From contig CM114274.1 of NCBI GenBank assembly GCA_050084515.1, forward strand, positions 16,430,001 through 16,494,000: DNA of 64,000 bases, given 5' to 3'. Shown piece by piece: positions 35,801 to 45,000 of the stretch (positions within the stretch are counted from its first letter, which is position 1; every line of letters starts with the position of its first letter). The notes beneath the pieces are model-generated. The model worked only from the letters and a program-made list of their open reading frames with translations. It was not told the DNA's origin and made no database searches. Source of the DNA: Blasia pusilla. Taxonomy: Eukaryota; Marchantiophyta; Marchantiopsida; Blasiales. Both the position numbers and the translations under genes were made by a program.

Positions 35801-36273
35801 TGTGGGAGCCAACATGAACTGCCAGCCTTGTATACTCTGACGTGGAGCCCAAGTCATGGACAATGAAAAATATGTATGTAGGACACGCTCCAACGCAGAA
35901 GGGCGATGCGACAATGAGGACATCGATGGCCTCGGCGTATTGTGGCACCCACCTCGTATGGAGTTTCTGCATTCTTGGGGGGGAATTGCGACGTATTGAC
36001 TCGCCCGTTGCGCTCTAGATACGGGCATGCTGGACTTCTACACTCCAAGGCTCCCACGCATTGGCGGCGGGAGACAATCCAGGACCATCTGGGATGGAAG
36101 CCACTGGTCCGTTGAAGCCTGCACCATCGATGACAATCAGACTTTCTGTCCATACCCTTCAGCGCCCTCCATCCTTCTTTTGAGCGGAGTAGCAAGTGGA
36201 GGCAACTCAAAAATGCGATTACCATCGTGCGTGGCGGCAACTCGTCGACAAGAATATGCTTGAACATTTTCAA
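32899..36273 (-). pseudogene. MULE-like transposase with C-terminal SWIM zinc finger, frameshifted
   Basis: Read right to left. 35854-36273 has GALECRSPACPYLERNGRVN. 35280-35972 has YIFFIVHDLGSTSEYTRLAV followed by HVGSHTHPV, the His-x-His block before the MULE catalytic core. 35030-35338 has KTIFVCEVKAEDVGSL, then IYGFMAENAQPGWIAIREVF and ERERSDAFHW, resembling the second catalytic-Asp region, here Glu where Asp is expected. 34807-35148 continues it (YTKSCIKENKRTEHVTLLQR). The 454-codon frame 32899-34263 ends with CCFPTCSCDD...FPCKHMYYVLV, a SWIM C-x-C...C-x-H motif. Frameshifts near 35330, 35040 and 34290; a likely intron at about 34372-34800. Confidence 0.65.
34372..34800 (-). other. Probable transposase intron carrying six palindromes
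   Basis: On the minus strand a GTAGGTGAGT donor near 34806 and a CCGTCGTTGCAG acceptor near 34372 bracket sequence with no transposase similarity. It holds six variants of the palindrome GCAACCCGTCGG/CCGACGGGTTGC (near 34430, 34484, 34530, 34584, 34636, 34674). The exact donor is uncertain, because the best-consensus donor leaves an in-frame TAG. Confidence 0.5.
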
Positions 36274-37065
36274 GGGAGAGACGAAAGCAAACTATTGCAC
36301 GATACTACGCAAGAGGAATGAGTAGGCGGACACAAGGCCCGATTGGTGTCAAAAGATCCGCCGAGGTTGATAACATCCGAATCTCTTCGGGAAGAACAAC
36401 ATTATTACGAGTGTGCGAAGTTGGAGTCGGCGGATCTGCAGAGCTTGGAGTTGCAAGCGAGAGCTCGGAGCACTAGGAAATTCTAGACCGTCTACTTGGG
36501 AAACAAACGAATCGAGGGGCGGGCCGTAAACTCTGTATTGACCATTTGCGACGGTAGGAGATTCCATACTTTCTGATGCGAGATCCTTTGGCTGGACCGT
36601 CTCACCTATTATGTCTTCCGTACCTTCCACCTAACATCTTTGGATACAAAGATGGTTCCAATTTGAAGAAGAAATCGAAGCAGACAGAAAATTTTCATCC
36701 TTTGCTCGAAAGACTCACGAGCTTGGGGTCGAATGATTTCTGATTGAGGAAGGGCCATGATGATCGCCACAAGTGAGCTTAACATAATTATCCATTCCAA
36801 GAAGATTCCTATGGGGGAGACGAGAATGAGAATGAGAATGAGAATGAGAATATTTAATTTATAGTGAATAGGAAAGAGATACTCGTGATTTTTCTTGACA
36901 AGATGAATTCGGTGGGGAGATTGTCGACACAATGGATCCAATTCTGTAACACATTCAATTGTGTTGCAATATGTTACCGGATTTGGGAAGCAGAGGGTTG
37001 CGCATCACTTGGAACCCGTCGGAGTCCTGGTAACTCAGAAATTACCCGAAGCTTACCGAAGCCTA
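36274..37065. other. Region upstream of the transposase
   Basis: A 93-codon minus-strand frame (36349-36630) begins MEGTEDIIGETVQPKDLASE and could be a transposase first exon, but I recognise no domain. 36818-36850 is a short GAGAAT hexanucleotide repeat. One degenerate palindrome near 37012. Confidence 0.35.
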
Positions 37066-37727
37066 CAACCCGTTGGCATCGGACGGGTTGCACGCTTCTG
37101 CTAAACATTGTCGAAGCGAGCAACCCGTCGCTCTCCGACGACTTGCTGGGATACCGCTCCTTCTTGCTCGAAGATGCCGGAGGCGTGCAAACCGTCTGTT
37201 CCCGACGAGTTTTGCGGGTGCCTCGCCTTTGAGCCCAAAGACCGCGAGGCGTGCAACCCGTCGCCGTCCAACGGGTTGCGCAAGGGCGTCGCCTTGTGGT
37301 GCAACCAGCCAGACTCCGACGACTTGCACGGGAAGCCATCGTTCCTAACCCTTGATAAGGGAAGCGTGCAACCCAACAGTCTCCGACGGATTGCCCAAAA
37401 TACGTCCCGTTCCCGTCCCAAACACGGCGGAGGCTCGCAACATGTCGGTCTCCGACGGCTTGCGCGGGTACCTCGCGTTGTTTTCTGAAGACGACGGAGG
37501 CGCTCAACCCGTCTGTCTCCGACGGGTTGCTCGTGCATGTGGCGACGTTTGCAGGATGGCGGAGGCACGCAACATGTCGGTCTCCGACGGGTTGCGCGGG
37601 TACCTCGCGTTCTTTTCCGAAGACGACGGAGGCGCTCAACCCGTCGGGCTCCGACGGGTTGCTCGCGCACGTGGCGACGTACCCAGGATGGCGGAGCCGT
37701 GCAACCTGTCGGACTTTGACGGGTTGC
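37066..37727. repeat. Array of eleven ~26-bp palindromes at ~66-bp period
   Basis: Units start near 37066, 37121, 37187, 37253, 37301, 37368, 37437, 37504, 37569, 37636 and 37701, each a variant of CAACCCGTCGG-N3-5-CCGACGGGTTG. Most spacings are 65-69 bp, two are 48-55 bp. Spacers of ~40 bp mostly differ; those around units 7-10 share segments such as GCGGGTACCTCGCGTT. It lies between the divergent transposase and plus-strand gene. Long open frames here on both strands follow from the repeat and are not called genes. Not a CRISPR locus: no cas genes and a eukaryotic transposon context. Confidence 0.85.
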
Positions 37728-37815
37728 GATTTTTCATGTCCGAACTTCCGTAACATTCGCACGCCGTCGAAGGGCAGCGGGACCTCAAACGGGTCAGACC
37801 CAATGGCTAGAAAAG

Positions 37816-37823
37816 TATAAATA
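37816..37823 (+). promoter_or_regulatory. TATA box of the plus-strand MULE gene
   Basis: TATAAATA followed by GGGC, about 280 bp upstream of the ATG at 38098 and just after the palindrome array. Confidence 0.5.
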
Positions 37824-38097
37824 GGGCAGAAGTCGCTCATTTCCGGTTTCTCATTTCGCGATCTTCATTCCTCACTCCTCACTCTCCCGCGCAGCAGCTG
37901 ATCAGATAAGAAGGGGCATTTCACGCGGCGACACATCGCGAGTAGATAGGAGGGAACGAGAGCGAGACGGTTCGACCGAGAGATATCGGGACGATTCGAG
38001 CTAACCACCAAGGCGAGACGAGCTCCCATCTCGACATCAGCAAGGCAACTGATCAAGGGATTCGTCGTGGACATAGGCGGAGGCATTTCCGGCAAAA

Positions 38098-40553
38098 ATG
38101 ACGAGGAAAAAAACACAAGCCAACAAGTCCGGGAGCTTCACTCCCAAGTCCATTAGGACTCCTGCGTCAGCTTCTCCTGCTCCTCGTTCGGCGAATGAAA
38201 TTAGGCAGCAGGAAATCGAGGAGCGGGAAAGGGAAGCGGAGATGCACAACCAAGTGCTTTTGGCGAGACGTGTTCAAGCGGCGCTAGATAAAGAGAACGA
38301 AGAGTTGCATTCACTCGAGCAACTTGTAGCGAGTCCGAGAAGTGTTGAGTTGCATTCTTAAAAAACAACCTCACAAGGCGGCCTATCGAGCGGTCAACCC
38401 GGAGGGTCGGACTCCGGACGAGTTTGCTTTTGGGCCAACAACAAGTTAAATCTATGTTCAATCATACAAGCCGCTTATTCCTCTTGTCGGAGTCCGACTC
38501 GAGTTGCAATCTTAAAAACATCTGAAAAAGCGTGCGATCCTCCCTTCAAGTTGAGAACCCGTCGGAGTCCGACGAGTTGCTTACGTGGGCATTAGTAAAA
38601 ATCTGAATGCAACCCGTCGGACTCGACGGGTTGCATCATTTAGCTTGTTGCTAGAATCCGACCCTAAAACGTGGCGACCAATGTCTTTGAGTCCGACGGG
38701 TTGATGGCGCTAGTTTTGAACCCATGTAATTTCCTCTGGACGGGTTGAGTTTGGATGTGCAGGATTGTATCGGGGAATGTCACCCACCATTGGATCCAAG
38801 ACTGCGATCGGGTGAGGAAGGTGCTTACGACGCACCCGGGAGAGTACAGGGGGTTCTTGGGCGATGCCCTCGTCAATCAGATGCTTGCAAAGGGTGCTCA
38901 AATTAAGAAGAAAACTTGGGCAAACAAGTTTATTTCTCAAGATGCAGCCGTAACCATCCTTTGCTGGTCGAAGATACAGGCCGCGAAAAAAAGCGCTGCA
39001 ATGGAGCTGGAGCGGAGGGAGAAGGTATCTGCGTCTGAGCACGCCAAATTCATCCAAGCTGCTGTATCTGCTGCAACGAAATACACGGCGAGCAAGATGC
39101 AGCGATACATCAGCATTCTCAACCCCGAACTTGGTCCGGAGTTCTACAAGGAGCTCAAGGCGATTATCAAGCGTCAGCGGAAGAGGGATGAAGATCCGCA
39201 TGGTCGGATTGGGGAGAAAGTGTCGCTGGATCGCGTGCATCGTTTTGCGTTATCCGGGATTAGCGAGTTCAAGAGGATACGACTGATGAAAATCAGTCTC
39301 GAGGGCTCGAGGCCCGGAAGAGGGCGCACACCATCCTCCGGTGTGTCCGATCCGGTGATCTCGCATTGGCTACGAATGGTCGTTCCGGGATGCGTTGGTA
39401 ATCGGGAAGTCCGTCGACGGATGCAAGCCGGAGCTCGAAGATTAGAGCCCATTCCTCCGGAAGCAAACCTTGAAAGTTACGAGATTACGAGGTTTGGCTC
39501 GACGACATCCGGGACAAGCCAACCAAGAACCCTGGATTCAAGACCATGTTCAAGGTTTGCGTCCTCCCTCAGGCAGAGCTTGAAGAAGAAGTAGAGGGTA
39601 ACAAACGAGATCAAGCGAAGAATAAGCGAGATCTACAGGAGCAGTCGACCGATAATGTTCGACTAAAAGCTGCCCAACGGATGGTATTCAGGTACCTCGT
39701 CCAGTGTAAGAACGCAGGTACGCGGGGAAAATTTCCGGTAGCCTTGAAATTGTGGGCTTTGCCGCCGGATGCAGAGACATTCTCCATGTACGACGTGGAG
39801 ATGGGTCAGCACATGTCGGATTGGGAGGTGGAGAATTGCCCCATTTGGCTCGACTTCAACGACCGTGAAGACATCGTGGATAAGGACTTACGAGTGCTTC
39901 ATGATGCAGTGGCCTCAAGACAAGACGACATCCCCAATTTCGTCCAGCCTGAAGACTTCGGAGGAGGAGATGCAGAAGAGCAGGCCCACGAGACAGCTGA
40001 GTTGGCTTCCAAGGTCCGGACAGCCAAAGACAAATCCACAGCGGGTCTCAAAGGCAAGGCGAGGGGAGGGAAAAATTCAGAGGCCGAGACTTCCCAAAGA
40101 GAGCCTGAAGATGAGAGGCCAGAGGCGGAATTGTCCGGACGAGCGGGAAGAGAGGGTCGGACCAGATCCTCGGCGAAGAAAACGCCACTAGAATCCGAGG
40201 TCATCGAAACCCCGACAAGCCGTCCCCAGACTAGAGAGAAGTGGAAGCGAGAGGTGCCCGGGTTGTCCCAAGGAGAATACAGCCCATCATCCTTGGGAAG
40301 ACACAGACAAACAACGACCCGGACAAGCGTCCTCCTTGATTCACCTCTTTATTGGATGAGTGAACGGCTTGATTCTCAAGCGTCGACAACTGCAATCGAA
40401 AAATTGACAACGCTGGGAAGAAAGCTCCAACAAAACGGGCACGCTGCCTGGAGAGTGAATGGAGTGGTGGAAGAGGTTGCGGTGGATCTCTTGATCGCCG
40501 ATCGCCCTCGGGATTGCGACTTTGGGGCGAAAATCCGGCGGACGAGGTACTGA
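38098..40553 (+). pseudogene. MULE-borne gene, N-terminal and central part (methyltransferase-like end)
   Basis: Exon 1 starts at ATG 38098 (MTRKKTQANKSGSFTP), Lys/Ser/Pro-rich then a Glu/Arg-rich coiled-coil-like helix, to about 38361. A likely intron with palindromes (38549, 38608) ends at the acceptor GGATGTGCAG before 38761. Exon 2 (38761-39594) encodes a basic helical region. A 1-base deletion in an A run near 39470 moves the frame, which continues in 39477-40550 (KLRDYEVWLDDIRDKPTKNP), through a charged linker. At 40485-40550 is VDLLIADRPRDCDFG, like the DPPY motif of N6A/N4C methyltransferases with Arg for the first Pro. Beyond the methyltransferase-like end I recognise no family. Confidence 0.5.
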
Positions 40554-40844
40554 GTGGAATGCCGCTCACTTATGACCGATTGCACTTTTGTTCTCCTTTG
40601 CGACGCCTATCTCGAGTGTGGGGCTGCTTCTTGGTGTTGATGGAGGGAGCGAGGCGAGCTCTTCAACCTCCGGCGCGTCAAGAGGTCGCTAAAGTGGAGG
40701 ACGGCACAATCATGGATCATAAAAACAGTACCACTCCGATCCGCAACGAGTCGATTCGGGTTAGGCTATATTCTGCACAATAATTTCAATTATCTTATAA
40801 TGATGTGTAGAATGAGAGTCGATGCCTGGGTTTTTTATCCGTGA

Positions 40845-41220
40845 GCAACCCGTCGGAAGGCGACGGGTTTCTTTGGTTTAGAGCGCCCATGCTCGGTGAG
40901 AGCAACCCGTCGGTTTCCGACGGGTTGCATCTTTCCCACATACTGGAGGGAAAACGCGGCATACGCAACTCCGGCCGGAACCCGGCGGGTTGCGATTGAT
41001 TTTGTTTTGGATGCAACCCGCCCAATAGCGGACGGGTTGCTATCGAGACGGGTTGCTCTCACGAGCATGGTCGGTCTGAAGGCGGCAACCCGCCGCCTTC
41101 CGACGGGTTGCATCCGAAAACCAAAATCAACTTGGAAAACCCAAAAGCAATCGCAACCCGCCAGGTTCCGGACGGGTGGGTCGGACAAAACAACCCGTCG
41201 GACTCCGGCAGTTGATCCAA
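40845..41220. repeat. Second palindrome cluster (seven units)
   Basis: Variants of GCAACCCGTCGG/CCGACGGGTTGC near 40845, 40902, 40968, 41013, 41083, 41153 and 41189. They lie between the two methyltransferase-like coding parts, probably in an intron. Two half-palindromes (GCAACCCGTCGGATTTCTCC and a variant) occur near 42020 and 42069. Confidence 0.75.
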
Positions 41221-41284
41221 AGTCGATTATTGAAAATCTTCTCAAGGCGACTTCTTTAGTTTCGACATTGTTTCGTCTTTGATT

Positions 41285-41854
41285 TCTGAGATGGACCACT
41301 CCTACGTATCGCTCGTTCGGCCCGAGCACAATTTCCAAGTGTTCAAGATCCAGGATCCTGTGGATCCATGCTCAGATGGGTACAGCTTAGATAGTTTGTA
41401 CAATTCCCCCCCGGGAATTTACATGCAAGACGAGACCCGCTTCGGGAGGAAGGGAAAAGTCGCCAGCCCTGATGCAAACGCTCATTGAGCTCTGCTCAAG
41501 GCCGGGTGACTTGGTGTTCGACTTAGTGGGCCTTTTAGGAGCGAGTATCAGAGGCGCCTGGCAGAGTGGCAGGAACATTCTCGCCTCGAGGAAGGCAGAA
41601 TCGCTTGACCTTTGCAAGGAGGCAAAGGCGAATCACGAAAGGCTCGTTGGGGCGTACAACTCTCCACCAAAGCCGAGAGCTCCGGTTCCAGAGCCACCCT
41701 TGGTAGTGACTCCATCGTCACTTCCAACGATTCCCAAATTCGGGAGGGCAAGGCCGAAAGTGATTTTGCAAGAGCTCTCAGGACGATGACGAGTGAGTTC
41801 AAAGAACTCAACGACCAACTTGACTGCGCAGCGTTTGGAGTAGGGAGTTTTTGA
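41285..41854 (+). pseudogene. MULE-borne gene, beta-class DNA methyltransferase-like C-terminus
   Basis: The first frame, from about 41285, reads MDHSYVSLVRPEHNFQVFKI and ends with TRFGRKGK. A frameshift near 41460 leads into KSPALMQTLIELCSRPGDLV followed by FDLVGLLGAS and GRNILASRKAESLDLCKEAK. This matches the tail of beta-class N6A/N4C methyltransferases: a K-P-x-x-L-M...LI...PGD-x-V-x-D-x-F-x-G-x-G stretch, then GR...I...E. The AdoMet loop is degenerate (no F-x-G-x-G), so activity is unlikely. A further frame change near 41700 leads to a tail ending DCAAFGVGSF. DPPY-like motif before FxGxG-like motif is the beta-class order. Confidence 0.5.
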
Positions 41855-42249
41855 TAATTTGGCAAAAGATTTCATAGAATAGATCAAATACTGATTCGAT
41901 TTTTTTGGATGATATAAAGCGAGAAGATTTTTTTCGATCGATGGTGGTGCTTGTAAATGTTTGGTGATCATTTTGTCTTTTTGAATGTGATTGTCTATGT
42001 ACTCCACGGTCTTCTACTTTGCAACCCATCGGATTTCTCCTGCTTGCAATTTTCACTTTATGACCACTGCAACCCGTCGGATTTCTCCTCCTTGCAACTT
42101 TTCGCTTTTTGACCACTGGACCCTTTTTACCACCTCCAGGCAACCTTCGATTCCGGCAGTTGCCCGATCGGACCCTTTCGGATCGTGCGTCTGGCGGGCT
42201 TCTTCCTTGGCACCTTCCCCTCAACTCGTAAAGGCAGGCGTAGGCTTCT

Positions 42250-42585
42250 TTTCTTCTCTCACACGTGTTGGATTCCTTCTACCTGTGTGGTTGCCATAGT
42301 GGTATTACCGGGGACGGAGCAGATATTGATACTGGATGGGTGTCACATTGCAGAGCGTACAAGGTATACTGCCGAGGAAGGCGTTGGGACTCGAGACAGG
42401 TTACATGGGACCGTTATGGTGTACCTAGGGGGGGGCCAAGGCTCTCGAATTCGCCAACATTTTCGATCCCCGTCTACAACCGGCTAGAGGAGCCACTTGA
42501 ATCCCAGGACATTCCTTTGGTACTGTCACCGAGGAGAGTTAGGAGTAAATTTGTAGATGACGAGGATGAAGAAATCATAGACTAG
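42250..42585 (+). CDS. Possible last exon with Cys-rich segment and acidic tail
   Basis: The frame ending at TAG 42583-42585 reads FYLCGCHSGITGDGADIDTG, then WVSHCRAYKVYCRGRRWDSR, a possible zinc-binding Cys set. It continues VTWDRYGVPRGGPRLSNSPT and ends in an acidic DDEDEEIID. AATAAAGG at ~42619 could be a polyadenylation signal. It may be the 3' exon of the gene starting at 38098 or a separate gene; no family recognised. Confidence 0.4.
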   Translation, partial: FLLSHVLDSFYLCGCHSGITGDGADIDTGWVSHCRAYKVYCRGRRWDSRQVTWDRYGVPRGGPRLSNSPTFSIPVYNRLEEPLESQDIPLVLSPRRVRSKFVDDEDEEIID

Positions 42586-43677
42586 GTTCAATGTACATTT
42601 CCGAGGTTCCTTCGGAGGTAATAAAGGACGAGATTTTTTGAACCCATAATGGTGTTTGTAAAAGTTTTCTGGAATATGTTTTTGGACTTGTGGAGGTGGT
42701 GCAAGAGAAAGGCCCAACAGCAGGCTGTCCAAGAACAAGTCAAGAAGATTGTACAAGGTGATAATGCAGCTAAGTCACTCCATTGACCTCAAGCCTAGAG
42801 GAGACAAGGGAGATGGTGTAGGCACTAGGGAGTCTCCAGGGTATCCAATGAAGGAGATAGAGTGCTTGATTCTTTGTTGTAGAGGAGGGTTTGAACCAAG
42901 GGGGTGGATCTGATTGTTAGGGCCAAGAAATGAAGAATAAGGGGCTAAGAAGAGGTCAATGGAGGCTGAGCTCAAATGCTTGGACTCTTGTGGGCTAGAA
43001 GATTCCTCATGGAAGCCTAGAGGACCTCATTTGAAGGCCATAAAGCTTGAGAATCTAAGGGAGAGATCTATGGAGTTGAGAGGATCCAAGGAGTGATTTC
43101 TGGAAGATTTGTGCAGGTGGAGCTAAGTGGAGGTGTGAACTAAGGGCCGGGCTCGAACCAGATTGAGAAGAAGCAAGCATGGGAAGAATATAGAGGTAGA
43201 TCTCACCTTCAAGCATGTCCAAGAGACAGGTCGAGCCTATGCCATCAATGTTGCTCAAGAGGCTTTAGTTAGGGCAGGTTTAGAAGTAGACGAGGTAGAA
43301 ATTTCAGGCAGTAGATGCCTTGGAGTAGATGCTTAGGGTTGGCATCCGGGTGGTCCTCCAACAAAAATACCAAGGGCATTGCTTTTTTTTGACCGAGATG
43401 AGGAGATGTTAAGAAACTTAGGCTCACATGGAGAGTGATGGAAAAATGTTTGTAGTGGTCTTATGATGTCTATTTTTTTTCGCCCCAAGGAAAAAGGAGG
43501 TTTTTTTAGGGCCAAATGTGGACCACTACCTACTCTCTTCTAAAGATTTCATGGATTTGAAAGCAAACAAAAATTTCAAATATGTCATAAAGTTTTGAAG
43601 AGAGGAGGCGGATTTGGCCCTTTTTTTTGAAGAGAGACTCTCCTCTCTTACTCTCTCCTGCCAGAATACCAGCCCCC
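42586..43677. other. MULE right terminal region
   Basis: No convincing gene. Ends with TTTTTTTTGAAGAGAG (~43622), CTCTCCTCTCTTACTCTCTCC and CCAGCCCCC before the target duplication. Short minus-strand frames (42526-43258) show no recognisable motif. Confidence 0.45.
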
Positions 43678-43686
43678 GGCATAGGA
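43678..43686. repeat. MULE target-site duplication, right copy
   Basis: GGCATAGGA, identical to 32413-32421. Confidence 0.9.
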
Positions 43687-44160
43687 GCCAGCGGACTATC
43701 TTGAGTGTAACTTTGTCCCACGGTGTCGGATGAGGCTGAGGATAGGTCCATTGTGTCAAGAGCGTCATTTCTGACAACTTTCCTATTTAGATCTTTCACA
43801 ACCGGGTGACTTGTTGGCCACGTCACCCGCCCTTGGTAACCTGTACGCATAGGTTACCAAGGGGATGGCTATTTTTAGGGGAAGAGCCTTTTGGCTCTTC
43901 GCAACCCTATATAAGAGAAAAAGATGGCTTTCCTAAGCCATCTTTCTCATGTTGGGCCGTTGGAGCACCTTTCTTGTGTGTGCGTGAGATAGGATTAGGG
44001 TGCTAGCATCCGGATTTCTTGATAGCACAGGGTGGATGAGGCTCGATATGCCGATGTAGATTGAGGAGTGGAGTTTTAGGCCGGGTGTGCCATTTTTACT
44101 ACTCTTTGTGTGATCTCCATGTTTATGTATGAGTTGATTTTTGTACATGTGTGGATTGAC
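43678..44160 (+). repeat. Element B 3' end, right part: rest of Y2 and truncated X2
   Basis: Resumes with GGCATAGGAGCCAGCGG and follows the B 5' LTR to near 44107. It then passes directly into X (TGTGTGATCTCCATG), with the usual ATTTTTACA end of Y missing. X2 breaks off at 44160 in D's integrase. This Y/X junction differs from those of A and C1. Confidence 0.8.
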
Positions 44161-45000
44161 GTAATACTTGCGTAATCCTCTCTTCACTGTCTACACAACC
44201 CTCTCCGCTAGTCCATCCGCCTCAGGATGATCTCGTGAAGTGGTGCGATGGTCGATCAGCGCCTGATCACACAAGGCCTGAAACTTCTCGTGAAACTTTA
44301 TACCCTGGTCTGTCAACACCTCAGTTGGTGCACCATAATGACTCAACACTCAATCTAGGAAGGCATACACTACTCCCTCACTTACTTTGTCAGGAAATGC
44401 AACCAACTCTATCCACTTAAAGAAGTGCTCAACCATCACCAACACATAACGACTATGGCACTCCGTTAAAGATAAAGGTCCTACAAAATCCAAACTCCAT
44501 CTATTATCTAAACCCATGATCAGAAGTGGATCCAACTGTGGAGTCAAAGCATTGAACGATGCCCGGACCCGATCACAAACCATGCACTTGACAACAAATT
44601 GCTGAATGTCAGTCTGCATGCCTCGCCACCAATACTGTATCTGGAGCAAGCTTTACGTCCGCTTCACTAAAAAATACCTAACTCCTCGTGGGCATGATGC
44701 ACCAAACGTGCCCTCTACAAAGGATGAGGCACTACACACACTCTACCATCCTCCCAAACTTGCAACACTTGTGTCCCCTCCCTCCAAAACCGTTTGGCTT
44801 GCTGTAGGATCCAATTCCGCTCTCTAGCACCAACTGTGCTTGCAACGTTTCCACTACGTAGGTACTCCAAGACCACTCCATCATCGTGAATGTCTCGGCC
44901 ACCTGTCATCTCCTCACTGGCCTCTGGATCTAAGGACTCTCAATCAGACCTCGCAATTGAAGTCTCAATAATCTGGCTCTCCATAGCCAACAAGCCCAAA
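44161..45000 (-). pseudogene. Element D integrase N-terminal and core part
   Basis: 44350-44649 shows IQYWWRGMQTDIQQFVVKCMVCDRV (zinc-domain CMVC), LDNRWSLDFVGPLSLTE (first Asp) and HFFKWIELVAFPDKVSEG. 44715-44909 holds the linker with GGRDIHDDGVVLEYLRSG. Substitutions from C1 are mostly Ala-to-Val or Pro-to-Leu type, typical of C-to-T decay. Confidence 0.7.

Larger units (their letters stand above)
32422..43677. mobile_element. Mutator-like (MULE) DNA element inserted in element B's 3' LTR
   Basis: 11,256 bp inserted between two perfect copies of the 9-bp sequence GGCATAGGA (32413-32421 and 43678-43686); removing it restores a continuous LTR. A 9-bp duplication is typical of Mutator-superfamily elements, and the insert encodes a transposase-like protein with a SWIM zinc finger (minus strand). 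A second gene set is on the plus strand. Terminal inverted repeats are weak: both ends become GA-rich within ~15 bp (GTAAGAGGAGAGGAAG on the left; GGAGAGAGTAAGAGAGG on the right, reversed). Other DNA transposon classes with 8-10 bp duplications are not excluded. Confidence 0.75.
23121..44160 (+). mobile_element. Element B: A-type gypsy retrotransposon, split by a MULE
   Basis: Starts with TGTCACATCTGAG at 23121, inside D's integrase. Internal region 23610-32216 holds leader, gag, protease, methyltransferase, RT, RNase H, integrase and PHD remnant; the 3' end is X1, Y2, X2. Y2 is interrupted at 32421 by an 11.3 kb MULE and resumes at 43687. X2 is truncated at 44160. Coding sequence is full of stops and transitions; defective. 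No target duplication can be checked because the right end is deleted. Confidence 0.82.

Noticed and set aside
37066-37727. A prokaryotic CRISPR array
   Set aside because: Repeat and spacer geometry is similar, but units vary between copies, cas genes are absent, and the surroundings are a eukaryotic DNA transposon.
36974-37840. Long open frames on both strands across the palindrome array (up to 288 codons)
   Set aside because: They consist of translated repeat units rich in Arg/Pro/Val and disappear outside the array; both strands and several frames are open at once, as expected from composition.
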